A stretch of 64,000 bases of DNA from Burkholderia sp. IMCC1007 (GTDB lineage Bacteria; Pseudomonadota; Gammaproteobacteria; Burkholderiales; Burkholderiaceae): contig NZ_JAPVQY010000001.1 of NCBI RefSeq assembly GCF_027257875.1, positions 310,001 to 374,000 of the forward strand. Reading direction: 5' to 3'. Each line of letters begins with the position of its first letter. The stretch's first letter is position 1. The position numbers were made by a program, and so were the translations under genes. Below are positions 8,599-17,008 of the stretch, one piece after another. Below the pieces are notes generated by a model, which did no database searches, was not told where the DNA came from, and saw only the letters and a program-made list of their open reading frames with translations.

Positions 8599-11072
8599 TT
8601 TGCTACCGCCATTTCTCTGCTCTTCGAATAGAGGGCCACGGACACCAGGATCATCCCGCCCAACAGGTACGATTGCCAGGCGTCCCCGATATCCAGAAAG
8701 GAGGTGACCACGTTGACCTGAATAATGAGGAGGGCGCCAAGCAGTGACCCGATGAAGGAACCGCGCCCCCCGAAGAGACTTGCACCCCCGATGACGACGG
8801 CGGCGATGCTCGCGAGCGTGTAGTTGATGCCCGCGCTCGGATCGCCGGTGCCGACTTGAGCCATCATTGGTACCGCTGCGACACCAGCTAGCAGCGAGCA
8901 GCCGACGTATGCCATCAGCAACGTCAGATGCGGTCGCACGCCGGCCATGCGGGCCGCGTCGATCCGCGAACCGACACCGCGGAACTCGAGACCACGACGG
9001 GTCCTGAAGAGAACCCATTCGAGCAGGATCGCAAGGACGATCGCAAGGATTGCAATCACGGGCATAAAGCCGGTCTGCGCACCGATTGCCTCGATCATTG
9101 AATCGGCGATGAGTCCGCCCGGGATAGGGCGCAGAAGAAGAGACACTGCTTGCAATGCCATGTAGGTGGCGAGCGTGGCGACCATTGGATGGAGCCGGAA
9201 CGGATCGACCAACACCCAGTTCAACAACCCGACTCCGACGGCGACCACGAGTACGATTGCCCATCCCGATAGCTGATGCCCCAAGGTGGCACCGTCGTTC
9301 AGGAAAAAGGACTGTATGACGACCAGCAGCCCCATCAGCGGACCGACGGACAAATCAATCCCGCCGACAAGCATCAACGTCTGCTGCCCATAGGCGACGA
9401 TTGCTAGCGTCGCTACGAGCGCGAGCATTCCGCTCAGATTTCGGGCGGATAGATAGGCTTCGTTGACGTGAGACGCATACAGGCCGAGCGCGCAGACTGC
9501 CACGGCAAGCATCACGAGTGGCGCCCAGTCTCCGGCCGCCCACTTCCAGAAGCCCGATATCTTTGATGAACCTCTGTCGCGTTCGGTTGTCGCAGTCAGC
9601 ACCGCTGACGTGATATTGCTTTCGCTGACGTCCGCATCACGCAGTTCCTTTACGATGTGTCCTCGCGAGAATATGAGCACGCGGTCACATAATCCTGCGA
9701 CTTCGAGGGCATCGGACGACACGACGATGACGGCCGTGCCTGCCACAGCTGCGTCGCGGAGCACTTTATAAATTTCCATGCGAGCGCCAATGTCGACACC
9801 CTGCGTCGGCTCATCGACGAGGAGGACCTTGGGATTGCTTGCGAGCACACTGGCCAGTACCAGCTTCTGCTGGTTGCCGCCGGACAGCGAGCGTATTGCC
9901 GTGTCGACGGACGGCGTCTTGATGGCGAAATCTGTAACCGCCAGTTGAGAGCGTCTTGCCTCGCTGCTCTGCCTGACCCAGCCCTTGATCGCGTCGACCG
10001 GAAGGCTGCGGATCGAGAAGTTCTCTCGGACGGAAAGGTCGCCGAAGATGCCTTCCCGGTGGCGATCTCCCGGCAGGTAGCGGATGCCTGCGCCCGCGGC
10101 CGCCTGCGAATTTTGGAGCTTCGCAGGTACGCCTTTTACTTTGACGCCGCCGCGACTTGCCGCCAGACCTGCGACCGCGCGCATGAACTCACGCTGCCCG
10201 TTGCCGTCGATGCCGGCCAGGCCGACGATTTCTCCATTGCCAACGCGAAGTGAGATATCGCTGAAGCCTGGACCGTAAAGCGACGCTACTTCGAGAACTA
10301 CGCCGGTGCCTTTCGTTCCGACTTTTGCGGGGAAGTCCCGATCGAGCGTCCCACCGACGATCAGTTCGACGATCTGTTGTTCGCTCAGCCCGGCGGCCTG
10401 ATATGTGCCTTGCCCTTGTCCATCTCGGAGCACGGTGAGACGGTTGGCGATCTTCTGTACTTCGCGGATCCGATGCGAGATATATACAACCGCACACCCC
10501 GAGGCTGTCACGTTGCGAATGCGATCGAACAGGCGGTCGACGTCGGCCGCCAGCAAATGCTCGGTGGGTTCGTCGAGTACGAGAACCTTGGGCTTTGCAG
10601 CCAGCGCTTTCACGATCTCGACGATGAAGCGTTGCTCCGGATTCAAGCTCGACACGCGCTCGTTCGCATCGATCGCGACATCGTCGCTCCACTGCCGGAG
10701 CAATTGTTCCGCCCATTTGACGGTACTCATCAAAGACGGACGCTGTTCGGGCGGAACGCCAAGGTAGAGATTCTCGGCGACCGTCAATTCGGGCATCAGC
10801 GCCGGTTCTTGACGAACGATTGCCAAACCCAGCCGCCGCGCCAAGTCGGGATCACCCTTCGCCGCGATTCCGCTGATCACGACACGGCCACTTTCCGGGA
10901 CGAGGGCGCCCGACGCGACTGCCATTAACGTCGACTTTCCGGCGCCGTTTTCGCCAACCAGACCGTGAACTTCACCTGCGAGCACTGAAAACGTAATGTT
11001 ATCGAGCGCTCGCACACCGGGAAAATCCTTCGTGACACCATCGATCTGAAGCAGTGTGCTCTGGTCATTCAT
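8595..11072 (-). CDS. Fused ABC ATPase-permease of a ribose-type importer
   Basis: This 825-residue protein joins two usual subunits. Residues about 1-500 are an RbsA-like tandem ATPase: Walker A GENGAGKST near 42, a first-domain Walker B with LVLDEPTEHL, a second-domain signature SLSGGNQQK and Walker B VLLVDEPTQGVD. Residues about 515-825 are an RbsC-like permease with GGIDLSVGPLMGL and VVIGGASLFGGRGS. RbsA is normally about 500 residues and RbsC about 320, so this is a genuine fusion in one open frame. The first signature motif is degenerate (SSLNPEQRF), which is common in this family. The start at 11072 was picked over an upstream extension without homology. Confidence 0.9.
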   Translation of the reverse strand: MNDQSTLLQIDGVTKDFPGVRALDNITFSVLAGEVHGLVGENGAGKSTLMAVASGALVPESGRVVISGIAAKGDPDLARRLGLAIVRQEPALMPELTVAENLYLGVPPEQRPSLMSTVKWAEQLLRQWSDDVAIDANERVSSLNPEQRFIVEIVKALAAKPKVLVLDEPTEHLLAADVDRLFDRIRNVTASGCAVVYISHRIREVQKIANRLTVLRDGQGQGTYQAAGLSEQQIVELIVGGTLDRDFPAKVGTKGTGVVLEVASLYGPGFSDISLRVGNGEIVGLAGIDGNGQREFMRAVAGLAASRGGVKVKGVPAKLQNSQAAAGAGIRYLPGDRHREGIFGDLSVRENFSIRSLPVDAIKGWVRQSSEARRSQLAVTDFAIKTPSVDTAIRSLSGGNQQKLVLASVLASNPKVLLVDEPTQGVDIGARMEIYKVLRDAAVAGTAVIVVSSDALEVAGLCDRVLIFSRGHIVKELRDADVSESNITSAVLTATTERDRGSSKISGFWKWAAGDWAPLVMLAVAVCALGLYASHVNEAYLSARNLSGMLALVATLAIVAYGQQTLMLVGGIDLSVGPLMGLLVVIQSFFLNDGATLGHQLSGWAIVLVVAVGVGLLNWVLVDPFRLHPMVATLATYMALQAVSLLLRPIPGGLIADSMIEAIGAQTGFMPVIAILAIVLAILLEWVLFRTRRGLEFRGVGSRIDAARMAGVRPHLTLLMAYVGCSLLAGVAAVPMMAQVGTGDPSAGINYTLASIAAVVIGGASLFGGRGSFIGSLLGALLIIQVNVVTSFLDIGDAWQSYLLGGMILVSVALYSKSREMAVAK

Positions 11073-11088
11073 GGTTCGTCCCCGTCCA

Positions 11089-12162
11089 TTACTGTTCGAA
11101 CACTGCCTTGAGCTTCGCAGGAGGAAGTGCCGAGGACAGATCGGCATCGGGCGGCGCGTTCGGATCACACTTGGGATCGAGGCCCTTGGAGCTGTCGGCG
11201 TATGCGAAGGGCAGAATTACCGGCGACTCCTTGTCGGACGCACCCTGATAGCTGGCTACCCCCTGTCGCACCGCAAAGCGCACGTAGGTTGTCGTGCCAT
11301 CAAGCGTGTAGTAGGGAAATGGGGTCCCGGACTTCTTCATCGACAAATAGTGGCAATTCAGCTCGTTATCGCTCGCGATGGTCGCGACTGCCGGCACCGT
11401 AAGGTGCGCCTGTTCGAATGCTTTGACCGCGGCCAGCGCGGTCACGCCAAAGTCCGTAACGACCGCGTCGATGTGTGGGTACTGCGCGATAAGGCCGGCG
11501 GTCGCCTTTTGAGCGTCGACGGGATTCCAGTTCGTCACAACGAACTGATCATTCAACAGCTTCAATTCCGGATATTTCTTGAGCCCATCCCTAAGGCCGT
11601 CCATGAAGTTTCGGGACGGGGCTGCACCGGGGGAGCCGCCCATGAAGACCACGTTGCCTTTCTTGACAGTGGTGCCGAGCCAGTCGGCCCACAGCACGCC
11701 GATCTGCTTCGAGTCCCCGACGACGTTGACCACATAGTCGCGTCCGGGTGTCCCCGCGATCTGCGCAGAGTACGGTACGACCGCGACGCCGGCCTTCATG
11801 GCTGCGCGCATTGCGGGAAGCTGGACGGCACCAAAATCAGGAAGCATCACCAGCACGTTGACGCCTTGTGCGACCATGCTATTGATGTCGGAGTTCGCCT
11901 TTTGCGGGTCACCATTCGCGTTGCTGTAGATGATGCGTTTCACGTTCTTGCAATGACTCAACTCGTCCTTGACCTCTGCCAAGCCTGTTTTGCGCCAGGT
12001 ATTGCCGCCGTACCCGTCGGACACGCCGACGACCATCGGTTTCGTACCGCAGAGCGGCGTGATGTCGCCCTGATGGTTCGTGAGGGAGTCAACGGCCGCA
12101 TGTGCGGGGTGGTACACAAAGCTCGCCAAAGCAAGCAGCGCGATACGAAACTTTCCAGGCAT
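11089..12162 (-). CDS. Periplasmic sugar-type substrate-binding protein
   Basis: This 357-residue protein has a signal peptide (MPGKFRIALLALASFVYHPAHA) and a type-I periplasmic-binding fold (PF13407-like). Characteristic stretches are VGVSDGYGGNTWR near residue 47 and DPQKANSDINSMVAQGVNVLVM near 85. It is the first gene of the importer operon, 16 bp before the ATPase gene. The ligand may be an aromatic compound rather than a sugar given the neighbours, but nothing in the sequence settles that. A GAGGA site precedes the start, and operator-like copy D lies about 190 bp upstream. Confidence 0.88.
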   Translation of the reverse strand: MPGKFRIALLALASFVYHPAHAAVDSLTNHQGDITPLCGTKPMVVGVSDGYGGNTWRKTGLAEVKDELSHCKNVKRIIYSNANGDPQKANSDINSMVAQGVNVLVMLPDFGAVQLPAMRAAMKAGVAVVPYSAQIAGTPGRDYVVNVVGDSKQIGVLWADWLGTTVKKGNVVFMGGSPGAAPSRNFMDGLRDGLKKYPELKLLNDQFVVTNWNPVDAQKATAGLIAQYPHIDAVVTDFGVTALAAVKAFEQAHLTVPAVATIASDNELNCHYLSMKKSGTPFPYYTLDGTTTYVRFAVRQGVASYQGASDKESPVILPFAYADSSKGLDPKCDPNAPPDADLSSALPPAKLKAVFEQ

Positions 12163-12351
12163 GGCGATCCTCGGTTCAGGTGAAGGATGTTGGGTTAAAA
12201 ATCTATCGGCTGTTATGAAGGTAAATTCGTCACTAAACAGCTTGGACGACTGATCGGATCCGTGCGGATTTGTCTGGCGCTTGGGTCCTATACATAACCC
12301 AACTCTCAATCTCCTCACGCCGGATGATTCATGTGAGATGATTCGTTGTCG

Positions 12352-12373
12352 AATCGATTTGCATAGAATGATG
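12352..12373. promoter_or_regulatory. Operator-like motif copy D
   Basis: AATCGATTTGCATAGAATGATG here matches copy C at 19 of 22 positions by eye. It lies about 190 bp before the binding-protein gene of the importer operon, which suggests that transport is co-regulated with the catabolic genes. Confidence 0.6.
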
Positions 12374-12825
12374 CGATTCGGGTCTGCCAATGTCAAGAAT
12401 CCTAGGGAATCTACTTAGCGCCACACACACCGGCGCGCTGGACATCTGGTTGGTCGATTCGACCGCGGGCGCAGGTGCCCTGATCCCCACACGGATTCGC
12501 TGAAATGACGCAGTACACCGGCAACCTCGTGATAGCCGGCTAGCTGCCCTGCGAAGCTTTTAGGAGTCCATGCAATTGAGCTTGAGCATGGTGTGGGAAT
12601 GGTCGGACGTTAGGAACGTCTTGGTGCGAAGCGGGCGCAGCCGCTACAGTGCGCCGCGCGTGCTAGCGGAGTGGGTCGTACGTGTACTGATTGTCGATAT
12701 CAGTGCAACGGTGAATTGGCGATGTCGGTACTTACCCTGACAAGCGATCGATCATAGTATTTAGTCAGCCGTTACAGAAAAGTTCTATGTAGCGTTCCTG
12801 ACAGAGTTTTAAGAGGTATGTGATC
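12374..12825. other. Intergenic region, no gene recognised
   Basis: Nothing gene-like was seen in these 450 bases. They separate the leftward importer operon from the rightward DUF4148 gene and should hold the latter's promoter, but no convincing boxes could be assigned. Confidence 0.4.
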
Positions 12826-13110
12826 ATGAAATCGTTCGTCAAGATGTCCGTTATCGCCGCGCTTGTTGCTGTGCCCGTTGTGTCGTTCGCGCAGTCCACC
12901 CAACCGCAAACTCTTGCAGAGTTGATTGCCGAACTGGCGCAACTGAGGAAGGCAGGCTATGACCCGCAGGACTGGGCCCACTATCCGGAGAACCTCCGGG
13001 CAGCTCAGGCGAAAGTCGAGTCGCAGAACAGCATGGCTCAAGGAGATGCTTCGGGATACGGCCGCGCAACTGGTGAGGCTTCGCGTTCGGGCTCCGCAAC
13101 GGGCATGTAA
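12826..13110 (+). CDS. DUF4148 secreted small protein
   Basis: This 94-residue protein has a signal peptide (MKSFVKMSVIAALVAVPVVSFAQ) and the DUF4148 pattern QTLAELIAELAQLRKAGYDP. Such proteins are abundant in Burkholderia, exported to the periplasm, and of unknown function. The tail is glycine/serine-rich. It is a lone gene, not obviously part of either neighbouring operon. Confidence 0.85.
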   Translation: MKSFVKMSVIAALVAVPVVSFAQSTQPQTLAELIAELAQLRKAGYDPQDWAHYPENLRAAQAKVESQNSMAQGDASGYGRATGEASRSGSATGM

Positions 13111-13430
13111 CCGGCAGGATATTGAGCTGCGGAAACCTCACCGCACTCTTGACCTGCTGTTGGAAACTCGTGCGTTGCATTCGTTTCGTTCGCCCAGGTG
13201 AGAGGCACTCGTGAAGAAGCATTTCACCGCAGGGCGAGCGCGGCGCTCGCTCTGCGAACGATGGAGCTTGAAGGAACTGGCGCGGTGGAACAACGGGTCA
13301 GCGCTATTTCGACATCGGTATGTGACCGCCAGGATCGACGCTTGAAGACGTTCGATCCAAAAGATACACCGCCCTGTATGGCCGAATCCAGGCGGCGGGA
13401 CGGACGGCCGTGGCAACTCGGAGCCGTCAT
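13111..13430. other. Intergenic region between convergent genes, nothing recognised
   Basis: These 320 bases lie between the 3' ends of the DUF4148 gene and the second MarR gene. No coding frame with family resemblance and no clear terminator hairpin was found. Confidence 0.35.
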
Positions 13431-13985
13431 CTAGTCTACGATCGGATCCTCCCCGATCGGATCCTTGTTCGACATGGCCATCAGGTTCGACGCGACTTGA
13501 TGCAAGGTACGCCAGAAAACGAGCATGTCGTTGGCGTTCACGCCGTCGAACGAACTGCAAATCATGCTGGCGATCTCTGGCAGCAGTTTATCCACCAAGC
13601 ACTGGCCGTCGTCGGTGAGGCTAACGTAATACTTGCGCCGATCTTTCGGATCACGCGTCCGCTTCACCAAACCGCGCTTCTCCATGCTGTCCAACGCCGG
13701 CACAGCCGTCGTCGACGCGATCCCCACGCGTTTGCTCAACTCGAGCTGATTTAGTTCGCCGCGCTGCGCCAGTACTCTGAGGTAGTACCAGTGGGCGATG
13801 GACACTTTTTCCCGATCCAGAATCTTCCGCGCCTCCATGTCATACAGACGATGGAGCGTTCGCGTCATCCACGGAACGGTTCTGCCACGATCGTCAAAAA
13901 CCTCTGCGGAATCTGGACCGGGACCGCGTGAGCGATCGATGGCGTTCGAACCGATATCGATTGCGGTGTCGTAAGAGCTGACCAT
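13431..13985 (-). CDS. MarR-family regulator, paralogue 2
   Basis: This 184-residue winged-helix protein has the same recognition region as the regulator at 5640 and the same FDDRGRTVPWM segment near residue 30. The wing reads DPKDRRKYYV. The start at 13985 (MVSSYD) has an AAGGGATGAG-type site; an upstream in-frame start would add 16 residues. It is divergent from the BKACE operon across operator-like copy E. The two regulators probably bind the same motif, but whether they form heterodimers cannot be told. Confidence 0.87.
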   Translation of the reverse strand: MVSSYDTAIDIGSNAIDRSRGPGPDSAEVFDDRGRTVPWMTRTLHRLYDMEARKILDREKVSIAHWYYLRVLAQRGELNQLELSKRVGIASTTAVPALDSMEKRGLVKRTRDPKDRRKYYVSLTDDGQCLVDKLLPEIASMICSSFDGVNANDMLVFWRTLHQVASNLMAMSNKDPIGEDPIVD

Positions 13986-14105
13986 TTGCTCATCCCTTGA
14001 CGTGAGGATGCGGCCCGACGAAAGCGCGAGCACAGCATCTAACGGGCGACCGTGGTGGACTCAAGGGAATTCCCTAGTGTCCTTGACTTTTGTCATCCTT
14101 GATCG

Positions 14106-14127
14106 CATCATTCGATATAAATCGATT
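14106..14127. promoter_or_regulatory. Operator-like motif copy E
   Basis: CATTCGATATAAATCGATT here is the best copy together with C, and the two match over the whole alignment. It sits in the 374-bp gap between the divergent MarR gene (start 13985) and the BKACE operon (start 14360). It could therefore control both. Confidence 0.68.
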
Positions 14128-14359
14128 GTTGACGGGATCATCTTATCACAATTGATTCGATCGAGGTGCCATAGCCGTGCTGCGTAACCGCGGCGCGGTT
14201 TCATGCAGGGAACGCGTCTACTTCGTGGTTTTAGAAAGGAATGCTAATAATGGTGGCGACTAGTACTGCATAGAAAACGAGCAGTTGATGTCTGATTGCC
14301 GTCGGCTCGATCAATCTCGAGCCCTGCTTCACTACCTACCCCTACCGTTGAGGATCATC

Positions 14360-15304
14360 ATGATGGAAAAACTGCCACTCTGGGAAGCCGCCAAGCGCGA
14401 AATGGAGGAATACCAGTTCATTGCCGGTGCGGAACTGCAGCCGAAGTGGGACGTACCGGAGAAGGTCGCGATCAACGCCGCTGTCTCGGGACGCTTTGAA
14501 GATACGACGTCGTTCCAGGCGTACGTGGATGAAGCGACCCGCGTGATCGAAGCCGGCGCCTGTGGTGTTCACATCGATTTCTCATTCATGACCGACGCGC
14601 AAGGACGCCGCCTCGATCGCGATATCCTGCCGGTCGAGGCGTACAAGCAGGTTATCGACCCGCTGCGGGCTCGGTTCGGCAACGACTTCGTGCCCAACGT
14701 GAATGTGTTGCACGGCACGACGTTCGATATGTGCATGAGCCCCGCTCGCGAAGGCCTGACGGAAGTCGCTCCGTGTGCGCCGGGCCATCCGGAGGCCTTC
14801 GCCGTGCCGGCGGTCGCAACGCTCGAGGAGGTCGGCGTCAAGCCCGAACTGGCCGTCCATAGTTCGGGTGAAATCGAACTCGCGAAGCGCAAGCTGATCG
14901 ACACGGGTATCCTCAAGAAGCCGTACAACTGGCTGCTTCTCTACGGCTTGCCGTTCAATGTCGGCCGCACGCTGGTTTCCGGAACGTGGGTGAGCAATGC
15001 GAAGGACATGACCCAGCACATGTTCCTCATGGTCGATCAGATCCGGCAGATTGACCCCACCTCCGTGATCAGCGTATGTGCGGCGGGCCGTGCGTCGCTG
15101 TATATGACGACGCTCGCGACGATGATGGGGCTGCATGTCCGCGTCGGTACGGAAGACACGCCGTGGAAGTATCCGAACAGCGATCAGCGCCTTACGAGCA
15201 ATCTTGAAATGTTCAATATGGCGCGTGACATCGCGGGTTTGCTCGGGCGCAAACCGGCGACGGCGAACGAATACCGGGCTCTGATTGGCCGGCCGGCTCG
15301 ATAG
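14360..15304 (+). CDS. BKACE-like (3-keto-5-aminohexanoate cleavage family, DUF849) protein
   Basis: This 314-residue protein resembles beta-keto acid cleavage enzymes, Zn-dependent TIM barrels that condense a beta-keto acid with acetyl-CoA. Family-like segments are INAAVSGRFED near residue 37, VHIDFSF near 75 and VRVGTEDTPWKYPN near 260, followed by the usual C-terminal LGRKPATANEYRALIG. The canonical HxH metal motif appears as HID, so metal binding may differ. An AGGATC site precedes two adjacent ATGs. It is the first gene of a four-gene operon. A diverged lyase with another substrate is plausible. Confidence 0.65.
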   Translation: MMEKLPLWEAAKREMEEYQFIAGAELQPKWDVPEKVAINAAVSGRFEDTTSFQAYVDEATRVIEAGACGVHIDFSFMTDAQGRRLDRDILPVEAYKQVIDPLRARFGNDFVPNVNVLHGTTFDMCMSPAREGLTEVAPCAPGHPEAFAVPAVATLEEVGVKPELAVHSSGEIELAKRKLIDTGILKKPYNWLLLYGLPFNVGRTLVSGTWVSNAKDMTQHMFLMVDQIRQIDPTSVISVCAAGRASLYMTTLATMMGLHVRVGTEDTPWKYPNSDQRLTSNLEMFNMARDIAGLLGRKPATANEYRALIGRPAR

Positions 15305-15379
15305 TCGTCGATATTGACAGTGGTGGCGCCGCATTCGGGGCGCCTTTCGCTCTGACCGTGCAACAGAGGAAATTGATCC

Positions 15380-16423
15380 ATGACTGATAAGACAAATAGC
15401 GAGCCGCCTGCCGTGCAGCTGTGGACCCGGGACGGTTTTTTGGGCGCACTATCGGTCGTGACGCGCTCGACCTACGCACCTGACTACTTGTCGGCAGAAG
15501 GGCCTCACGTGCCGCGTCGCGCGGTGCTCGATTGGTTGAAGCCGGACGATCATGACGATGCCGCGGCGTTTCCGACCACCGTGGCAACATCCAAGCAGGG
15601 CGTGAAGTTGCACGTCTCCGGTCGACGCAAACCCATGCCATACGTGGTACGTAACGTCGAAGCGGACGAGATCCATTTCATCCAGTCCGGTACGGTGAAA
15701 TTCGAAACGGACGTCGGTTGCCTGACGGCGGAGGAGGGAGACTTTGTCTGCATTCCGCGGTCGGTGGCGTACCGTTACGCGCCCGTCGGTGACGAGATGC
15801 GCAGCGTTATCGTCGAGAGCCCGTCAGCCCTGAAATTTTCGCCACCGGCAGCTTCAGGGATGCTCAACCTCGGGCGAGACGTGACCTACGCAAAGGTCGG
15901 TCAGGACATTCCGGTGGGCGGCCCAACGAAGCTGGTTCTGAAGGCCACCGACGGAGAAAACACGGTTTTCACGATGCCGCACGACCCGCTATCTCTTGGC
16001 GTGCAGTTGTCGGAATCGGTTCCGGTGTGGAAGATCAACCTGTCCAAGATCCAGGTACTCACCTATTTGCCGGACGGCGGGCCACCGAGTCACTTTCTCG
16101 CATCCAACGCCGGGGACGTCCTGATGTTCAATCTTAGCTCGCGCCCGTCGAGTCGACCGCCGATTCATATCAACGCGGATTTCGACGAGGTGATCTGTTA
16201 TGTGCGCGGACCCGGGGCGTGGGGTGGGTGTACGGAACCTGGCACCCTGACTTGGGTACCGAAGGGTGTGATCCATCATGGCCCGCCCGAGGACATCCCG
16301 GAGACTTATCAGGCATGGTTGCTGGAAACCGGCGCACTGCTCCGTTGGACGCCGAAGGCAATTGCGGCGTCGCAACTGATGGAGACGGGCGAATACGGGC
16401 CGCACCCAAGCGTCGGCAAGTAG
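15380..16423 (+). CDS. Homogentisate 1,2-dioxygenase-like cupin protein
   Basis: This 347-residue protein has two cupin-like halves. The first has ADEIHFIQSGTVKFETDVG and EGDFVCIPRSVAYRY (residues about 95-130). The second has FDEVICYVRG and GTLTWVPKGVIHHGP (about 270-305). The layout resembles homogentisate dioxygenase but the protein is about 90 residues shorter than the usual 430-440. A ring-cleaving dioxygenase role fits the catabolic operon and is inferred. It lies 75 bp after the BKACE-like gene with a GAGGAAA site. Confidence 0.7.
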   Translation: MTDKTNSEPPAVQLWTRDGFLGALSVVTRSTYAPDYLSAEGPHVPRRAVLDWLKPDDHDDAAAFPTTVATSKQGVKLHVSGRRKPMPYVVRNVEADEIHFIQSGTVKFETDVGCLTAEEGDFVCIPRSVAYRYAPVGDEMRSVIVESPSALKFSPPAASGMLNLGRDVTYAKVGQDIPVGGPTKLVLKATDGENTVFTMPHDPLSLGVQLSESVPVWKINLSKIQVLTYLPDGGPPSHFLASNAGDVLMFNLSSRPSSRPPIHINADFDEVICYVRGPGAWGGCTEPGTLTWVPKGVIHHGPPEDIPETYQAWLLETGALLRWTPKAIAASQLMETGEYGPHPSVGK

Positions 16424-16443
16424 ACCAAAACGGGGGAGACAAA

Positions 16444-16953
16444 GTGGACTTGCGGCTTCAACAATTTCTGGACGAGGCGGAGATCAAGCGCGTCCATATT
16501 CGCTACTGCCGGGGCATCGATCGGATGGACTGGGATCTCGTTCGATCGTGCTATCACCCTGACGCTGTCGATCGTCACGGCGCTTACAACGGCGGGGTGG
16601 AAGGGTTTATCGAATGGGCGGCGGAATTGTTGCCGAACTTCGAGTGCACGCAGCACTTCACCGGCAATCAGTATGTTCAGCTTGACGGTGATGTCGCATA
16701 TGCCGAGCACTACGCGCACGCGTTTCACCGGACGAAGCCGACAGATGAGCAGCCGGCAATGGACTGGGTTGTGTACATCCGGTACGTCGACCGTATGGAG
16801 CGGCGCAATGGGGAATGGCGGATCGCCGACCGGGTGGTCGTACTCGATTCCCAGCGTATGGATCCTGTTCCCGGCAATTTGGCGCCGATCGAGAACTCCA
16901 ACGTCGGGCGTCGCGATAAAGGCGATCCGTCATACAGGTACGGGTTTATTTGA
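16444..16953 (+). CDS. SnoaL/NTF2-like protein
   Basis: This 169-residue protein has the NTF2-fold pattern of the SnoaL_4 group: IKRVHIRYCRGIDRMDWDLVRSCYHPDA near residue 13 and a late GEWRIADRVVVLD. Members include dehydratases, isomerases and small subunits of ring-hydroxylating dioxygenases. No large oxygenase subunit is nearby, so a stand-alone dehydratase or isomerase is more likely. A GTG start was chosen because GGGGGAGAC lies just upstream; it starts 20 bp after the cupin gene. Confidence 0.75.
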   Translation: MDLRLQQFLDEAEIKRVHIRYCRGIDRMDWDLVRSCYHPDAVDRHGAYNGGVEGFIEWAAELLPNFECTQHFTGNQYVQLDGDVAYAEHYAHAFHRTKPTDEQPAMDWVVYIRYVDRMERRNGEWRIADRVVVLDSQRMDPVPGNLAPIENSNVGRRDKGDPSYRYGFI

Positions 16954-17008
16954 TCCGGCCCGGCACCCGAGTTTCGGATCGCGATCATTTTACGGTTTCG
17001 AGGAAATA

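Noticed and set aside
15380..16423. True homogentisate 1,2-dioxygenase (hmgA)
   Set aside because: The protein is about 90 residues shorter than HmgA, no fumarylacetoacetase or maleylacetoacetate isomerase lies nearby, and only the cupin layout matches.
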